A stretch of 5,002 bases of DNA from Chrysiogenia bacterium (GTDB lineage: Bacteria; JAGRBM01). The notes under the pieces are model-generated. The model saw nothing but the letters and a program-made list of their open reading frames with translations. It had not been told where the DNA came from and did not search any database. Positions 1 to 5,002 of the stretch are shown here, piece after piece. Both the position numbers and the translations under genes were made by a program. How positions within the stretch are numbered: the stretch's first letter is position 1; every line of letters starts with the position of its first letter. The stretch covers positions 1-5,002 of the forward strand of contig JAGRBM010000332.1 of the NCBI GenBank assembly GCA_020434085.1, read 5' to 3'.

Positions 1-2200
1 AGAGCCAGGAAATGGAATTCAGGAAGAAGTCGCTGTTGAAGGAGCCGGTGTAGATGAACTGGTTGTTGGCAAAGTCGGAGTCGCCGATGACCAGCAGGCG
101 GCCGGGTTTCTTCTCCGCGGGAGCATCCCCCTCTCCGGCTTCTGCGGGCTCCGGAGAAGAGATTTCCACTGCGATTGCGAGCGCCTGGGGGCCTTCGTGG
201 TCCCTGCCCTCGACGAACTCGGGGGATTCTTCACTGGCCAGATCCACCTCGCCCCACACGTCCTCGCGAGTGTTCAGGACGACCTGGGTCTTCATGCCCT
301 CAGGCGCGGGTTCAACCCGGTTGAGCGTGCGCGCGCCGGGGAATACGAGCTGTCCGGGCAGGTCGCGCACGATCTGGTGCGGAAGGAACGGCGGCGTCGC
401 CAGGGTTGTCAGGTAGTTGCTTCCCAGCAGGGCGGCGGCCACGTCGACGACGACGTCGTCACGCACCTCCACGCCGTAACCGGCAAGCCAGTCGGTGAGC
501 CCCGCCGAGGGGGTGGGATCGACCATCACGATGGCCTGCCCGCCGGAGCGCAGCCATTGATCGACCTTCTTGAGTTCGCCGGGCAGGGGATCGCGCTGGG
601 GACCGGCGATGATCAGCACCGTGCAGGGCGCAAGGCCCTCGTCACCGAGCTGATCTACCGAGCGGATCTCATAGCCCTGGCCCTCAACCGACTTGCGGGC
701 GAAGTCATAACCGGCGACTTCCTCGCTCATCACGTCTTTTTCGCCGTGGCCGCTCATAAAACAAACGCTGCGGCGCTCGTCGCGGCTGATCTTGATGAGC
801 GCGGCGGTGATGTCTTCCTCGCTCTGGGAGTTGATCCGCGTGCGCTGCTGGTTCTCCCCTTCACCGCGGGTGAAGACCAGCGTGTTGTAGAGGTCGACCT
901 TGTAGTCGCGCGCTTCGATCGGGTTCTTGTCGGGATCGATGAAGCGCACTTTGAGGTTTTCGTTCTCGGCCTCATAGAGGCGCAGCACGTCGCGAAGCTG
1001 CGCCCGGGTGGGCTCGGTATCGCGCATGAAGACGGCGATTTCCGTCGGTTCATCGAGGCCCTGGACGATCTTCACGCTCTGGGGCGCCAGCGTATAGAGA
1101 CCTACATCCGTAAGATCCCATTTCACGTTGCGGCGATTGGCCATCCAGTTGGCGCCGCCGATGATGCCCACGACAACGATGACCTGCACCGACGCCAGCG
1201 AGGCGAACACGAATGAGCGCGTCTTGACTGCATGGACCATGCGCTCCCATTCGAGCGCGAAGTAGGCGGCGATGAGCGCAGCGCCGCCAATCCACAGACC
1301 CTTCTGCCAGCTCTGGGGTTCGAGCTCCGTGGCCGGGATGATGCTCTGGACCGCAAAGAAGACGACGATGAGCACCATGCCGATCGCGGCGAGAATCCAG
1401 CGCGAGCTGGGCGCATCCTGCGCGCTCTGGGAGCGCGACTGCCCGACAACCAGATACTCATGGGCCAGGAACAGGAAGAGCACCATGAAGCTGGCGATGT
1501 AGACCACGTCGCGCAGCTCGATCAGGCCCTTGGTGAGCTGATCGAAGTGATCCTGGTAGGCCATGTATTCGAGCACGGCGCGAAGCGTCTCGTTCTCGAC
1601 CGAGCTGGCCATGAACGGCAGGATCATCAGGACAAGCAGGCCCACGAAGCTCACCACAGCGGCGATGATCTGGTCATCGGTCAGCGCCGAGGCAAACAGG
1701 CCAAGCGCGATGAAGCAGCCGCCGAGCCCCAGCAGCGAGAGGTAGGACGCAACCAGCGGGCCCATGTCCAGCGGCGCGATCTTGCCCGCGAAATACGGCA
1801 CGTAGAGCGTGAGCCCCAGGGACACCACCACCACCATCAAGGCGGCGGCAAACTTGCCGAGCAGCACAGAAGCGGTAGAGACCGGCGAGGTGAAGAGCAG
1901 CTCGTCGGTCTTGGCCTTCTTCTCTGCCGCGATGAGCCGCATGGTGAGCAGCGGCATCAGGAACAGGAAAAAAGTCACCATGAACTGGATGACCGAGATG
2001 CGGAAGAACTCGTTGATGTCGCTGGGACCGCCCGCAAAGGGGTTCTGCTGCGACATGAGATACTCGCGGGCATAGAGCTCCACGGTCTCGGAATAGAAGA
2101 AGCCCACGAGCGCCAGAAACGACGCGATGAATACGTAAGCCGAGGGCGAGAACAGGTAGGTGCGAACCTCTTTCTTGAAGACTGCAAGGAAGCCTCTCAT
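1..2200 (-). CDS. Fused ABC-2 permease (GldF-like) and GldG-like auxiliary protein, 3' end beyond the window
   Basis: This is the membrane part of an ABC exporter. I followed the frame from ATG 2200 to the left edge codon by codon: 733 residues, no stop. Residues 1-252 form an ABC-2 permease with about six hydrophobic segments (near 21-37, 68-87, 112-134, 149-171, 178-198, 233-252) and the family-typical EKKAKTDELLFTSPVS at 93-108. After a polar linker (253-267), three more segments follow (near 269-288, 302-318, 329-349). Then comes a GldG-like region opening with WDLTDVGLYTLAPQS (361-375). It also contains SGHGEKD, VMVDPTPSAGLTDWL, LLVIGDSDFANNQF and, at the edge, NSDFFLNSISWL, all GldG-family signatures. 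The C-terminal membrane anchor expected in GldG lies outside the window. The gene is coupled to the ATPase gene by a 4-base ATGA overlap. Substrate is unknown. GldG function outside gliding Bacteroidetes is poorly defined, so a gliding role is not implied. Confidence 0.93.
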   Translation of the reverse strand, partial: MRGFLAVFKKEVRTYLFSPSAYVFIASFLALVGFFYSETVELYAREYLMSQQNPFAGGPSDINEFFRISVIQFMVTFFLFLMPLLTMRLIAAEKKAKTDELLFTSPVSTASVLLGKFAAALMVVVVSLGLTLYVPYFAGKIAPLDMGPLVASYLSLLGLGGCFIALGLFASALTDDQIIAAVVSFVGLLVLMILPFMASSVENETLRAVLEYMAYQDHFDQLTKGLIELRDVVYIASFMVLFLFLAHEYLVVGQSRSQSAQDAPSSRWILAAIGMVLIVVFFAVQSIIPATELEPQSWQKGLWIGGAALIAAYFALEWERMVHAVKTRSFVFASLASVQVIVVVGIIGGANWMANRRNVKWDLTDVGLYTLAPQSVKIVQGLDEPTEIAVFMRDTEPTRAQLRDVLRLYEAENENLKVRFIDPDKNPIEARDYKVDLYNTLVFTRGEGENQQRTRINSQSEEDITAALIKISRDERRSVCFMSGHGEKDVMSEEVAGYDFARKSVEGQGYEIRSVDQLGDEGLAPCTVLIIAGPQRDPLPGELKKVDQWLRSGGQAIVMVDPTPSAGLTDWLAGYGVEVRDDVVVDVAAALLGSNYLTTLATPPFLPHQIVRDLPGQLVFPGARTLNRVEPAPEGMKTQVVLNTREDVWGEVDLASEESPEFVEGRDHEGPQALAIAVEISSPEPAEAGEGDAPAEKKPGRLLVIGDSDFANNQFIYTGSFNSDFFLNSISWL

Positions 2201-3234
2201 GACGCACCTCCTTCCTCTTCGGCCGGCTCATCGGTGGCGGGGCTCTCCTCTTGTTGCGCAGGCGCAGCGGGCCGAGTTTCAGCCGCGCTCGACCCACCGC
2301 CAGACTGAGTCAACTGGAGGAACACCTCTTCGAGGCGCGTGCCCTCATCGCGCATCTCCAGCAGGCCCCAGCCCTTCTCGACCACAAGGGAAGAGACTTT
2401 TTCGCGAATCTCGGGGGCTGCGCCCACATGAACACTGAAATGATGGCCATCGCCGGGGGCGACGCCCTCGGCCGAGAGCACGCCGTCGATCTTCGCCACT
2501 TCGGCCTTGAAGGCAGCCTCTTCGGCGGGCGGACGCGCAATGCGGATGCGAAGCCGCCCGGCCGCGCCGGCCTTCTCCGAGAGCGATTCGGGGCTGTCCA
2601 CGGCGACGATGCGGCCCTTGTTGATGATGGCCACCTTGTCGCAGAGCGCCTCGACTTCCTGGAGGATGTGGGTCGAGAGGATTACGGTCTTGTCGGCGGC
2701 GACCTCGCGGATCAGGGCGCGCACTTCCTGAATCTGTTTGGGATCGAGCCCCGAGGTGGGCTCGTCGAGCACCACGACCTTGGGGTCGTGGATGAGCGCC
2801 TGGGCAAGGCCCACTCTCTGGCGAAAGCCTTTGGAGAGATTGGCGATCAGGCGGCGTCGCACGGAGGAAAGACCGCAGCGATCTGCTGCGCGGCCGACGG
2901 CAGCCTTGCGCTCGCGCGCCGGGACGCCTTTGAGATCCGCAACGTAGGAGAGATATTCGTCTACCAGAAGTTCAGTGTAGAGCGGCGGCTGCTCGGGCAG
3001 GTAGCCCACGCGCCGCTTCACTTCCATCGGGTGTTCGAGCACGTCGAACCCGTCGATGCTGGCTGTGCCCGCGCTGGGGGGCAGATAGCCGGTCAGGATG
3101 CGCATGGTCGTGGACTTGCCGGCCCCGTTGGGTCCGAGAAAGCCCATGATTTCCCCGTTTTCGACGCGAAAGGTGACATCCTGAATGGCCAGATGCTCAC
3201 CAAAGCGTTTGGTCAGTCCTGCTGCCTCGATCAT
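2197..3234 (-). CDS. ABC transporter ATP-binding protein, GldA-type
   Basis: This 345-residue cytoplasmic ATPase would power the fused permease encoded next. Visible motifs are Walker A GPNGAGKST (34-42), the Q-loop region YLPEQPPLY (78-86), signature LSKGF (133-137), Walker B VVVLDE (153-158), D-loop SGLD (161-164) and H-loop His189 in STH. After the nucleotide-binding domain (about 1-220) there is a C-terminal extension to about 310 (VFLQLTQ), as in GldA and related ABC-2 exporters. It ends in a low-complexity Ala/Pro/Glu tail (311-345), probably disordered. The start at 3234 is chosen because MIEAAGLTKRF is the usual beginning of the family and AGAGGT lies 6 bases upstream. An upstream in-frame ATG at 3336 would add 34 residues that do not look like the family. 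The stop overlaps the permease start by 4 bases. The substrate cannot be told from sequence. Confidence 0.95.
   Translation of the reverse strand: MIEAAGLTKRFGEHLAIQDVTFRVENGEIMGFLGPNGAGKSTTMRILTGYLPPSAGTASIDGFDVLEHPMEVKRRVGYLPEQPPLYTELLVDEYLSYVADLKGVPARERKAAVGRAADRCGLSSVRRRLIANLSKGFRQRVGLAQALIHDPKVVVLDEPTSGLDPKQIQEVRALIREVAADKTVILSTHILQEVEALCDKVAIINKGRIVAVDSPESLSEKAGAAGRLRIRIARPPAEEAAFKAEVAKIDGVLSAEGVAPGDGHHFSVHVGAAPEIREKVSSLVVEKGWGLLEMRDEGTRLEEVFLQLTQSGGGSSAAETRPAAPAQQEESPATDEPAEEEGGAS
2206..2213 (-). promoter_or_regulatory. Strong Shine-Dalgarno site of the fused permease gene
   Basis: On the minus strand AAGGAGGT sits 5 bases before ATG 2200. It lies inside the last codons of the ATPase gene (the Glu-Gly-Gly part of its tail). 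Together with the ATGA stop/start overlap it supports translational coupling and fixes the start of the fusion gene. Confidence 0.85.
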
Positions 3235-3240
3235 CTGACT

Positions 3241-3246
3241 ACCTCT
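3241..3246 (-). promoter_or_regulatory. Shine-Dalgarno site of the ABC ATPase gene
   Basis: On the minus strand AGAGGT lies 6 bases upstream of ATG 3234. This favours that start over the upstream in-frame ATG at 3336. Confidence 0.7.
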
Positions 3247-3309
3247 GGCACTCGCACCGGGCGAGTGATGTGCCGACACCTGTGTTGTGGGGCCGTAAGT
3301 TACTCCCCG

Positions 3310-3353
3310 AAGGTTAAAGATCAAGGCATGGAGCATTAAGGTCCGTTAACCTT
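3310..3353. repeat. 8-bp inverted repeat in the divergent intergenic region
   Basis: AAGGTTAA (3310-3317) is a perfect inverted copy of TTAACCTT (3346-3353), with 28 bases between. A nested half-match, AAGGT at 3338-3342, also pairs with ACCTT at 3349-3353. It lies upstream of both transcription units, so it could be an operator, but an 8-bp arm in an AT-richer patch can also arise by chance. Confidence 0.35.
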
Positions 3354-3378
3354 TTGCGACGGGAAAATCCCCGTGATT

Positions 3379-3393
3379 CCCGCTATCTGCGGG
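3379..3393 (+). other. Short perfect hairpin (5-bp stem, 5-base loop)
   Basis: CCCGC (3379-3383) and GCGGG (3389-3393) can pair around TATCT. TCTGCGGG is then repeated directly at 3387-3394 and 3396-3403 (one-base gap). No T-tract follows, so it does not look like an intrinsic terminator. It sits just upstream of the rightward promoter; function unknown. Confidence 0.3.
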
Positions 3394-3403
3394 TTCTGCG
3401 GGC

Positions 3404-3432
3404 TTGGCGAAAAGGACCACGCTACCTATACT
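3404..3432 (+). promoter_or_regulatory. Candidate sigma70-type promoter for the MshEN-GAF gene
   Basis: TTGGCG (3404-3409, 4 of 6 matches to the -35 consensus) is followed by exactly 17 bases and TATACT (3427-3432, 5 of 6 matches to the -10 consensus). Transcription would begin near 3439. If this is real, the coding start must lie downstream, which agrees with the TTG at 3525 and argues against the far upstream in-frame TTG at 3354. Confidence 0.5.
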
Positions 3433-3524
3433 CGCCCCTGCGCTTGAAGGTGGGGGACGGGCAAGCGGCGCGAAGCGCCCGGGGCCTGTCATTTCTGCAC
3501 GCACTCAAAGGGGAAGCGCGCGCT

Positions 3525-4628
3525 TTGCCATCCATTGGAACACTACTTGTCGACGCCAATGCCATCACCCAGAAGCATCTGGATGAGGCCCTGCAGTGCC
3601 AAGTGCTCTTTGGCGGCTCCATCGGAACCAACCTGATGGAACTGGGCTACGTCTCCGAGGCGACGCTCAGCAGGCTGCTGGCCGAGCAGCTCAAGGTGGG
3701 TGTTCCCGACCTGGAGGCGCTCGAGTCAATTCCCGGTGATGTCATCAAGGCGATCCCTGCCCCGCTGGCAGAAGAACTCTGCGCCGTGCCGATCAGCCGC
3801 GAGGGCGGCAAATTGCGCGTGGCCATGCCCGATCCGCGTGATAACAGGGCCCTGAAGACTCTTTCTGAGACGACTTCGAGCGAAGTAGAACCCGTCATCG
3901 TCGTCGAAGCGCGGCTGGCCTATCTGCTTGAGAAATATTACGGCATCCGCCGCGAGCAGCGCTACGTCAACCTCATCCGCAACCTGGTGACGTCAAAAAC
4001 GCAGGTGGCACAGCCCGAAGACGTGCGCGCCGCCGAGGCCGCTGCCGATGTGTGGGTCTCCAACGAAGATGCCGGCGCAACCGGGCACTTCGATCGCATC
4101 CAGGCCGAGGCCAGCGAGAAGCCCCGCATCAAGGTGCGCAAGCTCACCCGCGAAGAGCTCAAGGAAATGCTCGCAACCGCCAAGAGTCGCGACGACGTGG
4201 CGCAGGTGGTCCTTTCCTACGCGCAGAATTTCTTCCGTCGCTCCTGCCTGCTGGTGGTCAAGCGCGAGATCGCCTACGGCTGGGCCGGGTACGGGCCGCA
4301 CGTGAGCTCTTCGTCGGTTCGCGGCGTCATGGTCCCGCTCTCCCAACAGTCGGTCTTCAAGACCGTGCACGAGACGCGCGCTCCCTATGTCGGACCCATG
4401 GCCGATACCACGGTGAATCACCGTTTCCTTTCGGCACTTGGCGACGAGACGCCCCAGACGGTCATGGCCATTCCCATCGCCTACGGCGAGACGCTCATCG
4501 CCATCCTCTACGGCGACAACGGCGCGGGAAAGGGCGTTCCGCCCAGCCACGTGGCCGAACTCCAGTTCCTCTCGGCCGAAGTCGCACGCGCCTTTCAGAG
4601 TCTCATCGAGCGCCTTCGCGCGCGCTAG
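3525..4628 (+). CDS. Orphan MshEN (GspE/PilB N-terminal) domain protein with C-terminal GAF-like domain
   Basis: A 367-residue soluble protein with no signal peptide or membrane segment. Residues 4-141 match the MshEN/GspE N-terminal domain: two tandem repeats (IGTLLVDANAITQKHLDEAL at 4-23, IGTNLMELGYVSEATLSRLL at 33-52), then the typical VAMPDPRDNRAL (99-110) and LLEKYYGI (134-141). A charged linker (about 142-206) leads to a GAF-like module (about 207-360) with FFRRSCLLVV, GWAGYG, MVPLSQQSVF and ILYGDNG, a pattern seen in deltaproteobacterial regulatory proteins. The Walker motifs of GspE/PilB ATPases are absent, so it is not a secretion motor. A role as a sensor or adaptor, perhaps for a cyclic nucleotide, is inference. 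Start choice: TTG 3525 gives MPSIGTLL, the usual opening of such domains, with AAGGGGA about 10 bases upstream. GTG 3450 and TTG 3354 are alternatives in the same open frame. xseA follows after 18 bases. Confidence 0.85.
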   Translation: MPSIGTLLVDANAITQKHLDEALQCQVLFGGSIGTNLMELGYVSEATLSRLLAEQLKVGVPDLEALESIPGDVIKAIPAPLAEELCAVPISREGGKLRVAMPDPRDNRALKTLSETTSSEVEPVIVVEARLAYLLEKYYGIRREQRYVNLIRNLVTSKTQVAQPEDVRAAEAAADVWVSNEDAGATGHFDRIQAEASEKPRIKVRKLTREELKEMLATAKSRDDVAQVVLSYAQNFFRRSCLLVVKREIAYGWAGYGPHVSSSSVRGVMVPLSQQSVFKTVHETRAPYVGPMADTTVNHRFLSALGDETPQTVMAIPIAYGETLIAILYGDNGAGKGVPPSHVAELQFLSAEVARAFQSLIERLRAR

Positions 4629-4646
4629 GGCGCAATCTCTTCTCCC

Positions 4647-5002
4647 ATGCTCAATCGCTACCAGCCCACCAAGGTCTATACGATCAGCCAGCTCACGCGC
4701 GAGATTCGCGGCTCGCTTGAACGCGGTTTCGGCAACATTTGGGTGGGCGGCGAGATCTCCAACTACCGGACCCCATCAAGCGGGCACTGGTATTTCACCC
4801 TCAAGGACGAGAAATCCCAGCTCACCACGGTGATGTTCCGGGGCTCGAACCAGTATCTGAAGTTCCGCCCCGAAGACGGCATGGAAGTGATCGTCCGCGG
4901 CCGGCTCACTGTTTACGAGCCGCGCGGCCAGTACCAGCTCATTGCCGAGCACATGGAGCCCAAGGGCGTGGGCGCGCTGCAACTGGCCTTCGAGCAACTG
5001 CG
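4647..5002 (+). CDS. xseA: Exodeoxyribonuclease VII large subunit, N-terminal part (cut by window edge)
   Basis: XseA is the catalytic subunit of exonuclease VII, which degrades single-stranded DNA from both ends together with the small subunit XseB. The window contains the first 118 residues of a protein normally about 400-450 long. They cover the N-terminal OB-fold that binds single-stranded DNA. Diagnostic stretches are the start YTISQLTREIRGSLE (11-25), then VGGEISNYRTPSSGHWYFTL (33-52), TVMFRG, GMEVIVRGRLTVYEPRGQYQ and PKGVGALQLAFEQL at the edge. The catalytic region lies outside. ATG 4647 gives the normal family start. No good Shine-Dalgarno site precedes it (only AGGG at 4627-4630, too distant). 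The gene begins 18 bases after the upstream stop, so it is probably co-transcribed with the MshEN-GAF gene. That linkage looks positional and no functional connection is evident. Confidence 0.96.
   Translation, partial: MLNRYQPTKVYTISQLTREIRGSLERGFGNIWVGGEISNYRTPSSGHWYFTLKDEKSQLTTVMFRGSNQYLKFRPEDGMEVIVRGRLTVYEPRGQYQLIAEHMEPKGVGALQLAFEQL

Noticed and set aside
197-1216. Long plus-strand open frame of 339 codons
   Set aside because: It is exactly in codon register opposite the fused permease-GldG gene. Long in-register antisense frames are expected in GC-rich genes, and the translation has no recognisable domain while the minus strand clearly does.
1232-2308. Plus-strand open frame of 358 codons, rich in His, Glu and Arg
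   Set aside because: It is an antisense shadow of the permease. The skewed His/Glu/Gln composition mirrors hydrophobic codons on the other strand.
2824-2838. ABC signature LSKGF instead of LSGGQ
   Set aside because: LSKG-type signatures are usual in GldA and related ABC-2 exporter ATPases, so this is not evidence of an inactive enzyme.
3297-3324. Possible leftward promoter TTGATC (3324-3319), 16 bases, TAACTT (3302-3297) for the ABC operon
   Set aside because: The -10 match is poor (about 3 of 6) and the spacing is not ideal, so it is too weak to list as a feature.
2251-3339. Plus-strand open frame of 362 codons
   Set aside because: It is an in-register antisense shadow of the ABC ATPase, whose motifs are complete on the minus strand.
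3361-3371. GGGAAAATCCC hairpin as a terminator
   Set aside because: The stem is only three G-C pairs with no following T-tract, and there is no upstream gene on the plus strand for it to terminate.
3993-4550. Minus-strand open frame of 185 codons
   Set aside because: It lies opposite the MshEN-GAF gene and has no family features of its own.

Overview
The window is GC-rich and densely coding. It holds two divergent transcription units around a short intergenic region. The combination of a GldA/GldF/GldG-type ABC exporter, an orphan MshEN (GspE N-terminal) domain joined to a GAF-like module, and high-GC codon usage suggests a deltaproteobacterial lineage (Myxococcota or a relative). This is inference from gene content and style, because no rRNA or other taxonomic marker is present.

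Minus strand, 3234 down to 1: a two-gene ABC transporter operon. The first gene (3234..2197) is a GldA-type ATPase with complete Walker A, signature, Walker B and H-loop motifs. Its stop codon overlaps the start of the second gene by 4 bases (ATGA). The second gene (2200 down to the left edge) is one uninterrupted frame. It carries an ABC-2/GldF-like permease of about six membrane segments, then three more membrane segments, then a GldG-like auxiliary domain. I checked every codon from 2200 to 2 and found no stop. In the better known gliding systems the permease (GldF) and the auxiliary protein (GldG) are separate, so this is a permease-auxiliary fusion. Together the two genes would encode a whole exporter of unknown substrate.

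Intergenic region, about 3235..3524: the ATPase ribosome binding site, an 8-bp inverted repeat, a small hairpin, and a good sigma70-like promoter (TTGGCG, 17 bp, TATACT) facing right.

Plus strand, 3525..5002: a 367-residue protein with an N-terminal MshEN domain (both 24-residue-type repeats recognisable but with the usual arginine replaced by serine) and a C-terminal GAF-like domain, with no secretion ATPase domain. After an 18-base gap comes the 5' part of xseA (exonuclease VII large subunit, OB-fold region), cut by the right edge. The most notable features are the fused permease-GldG gene and the ATPase-less MshEN-GAF protein. I see no mobile element, CRISPR array, tRNA or rRNA.
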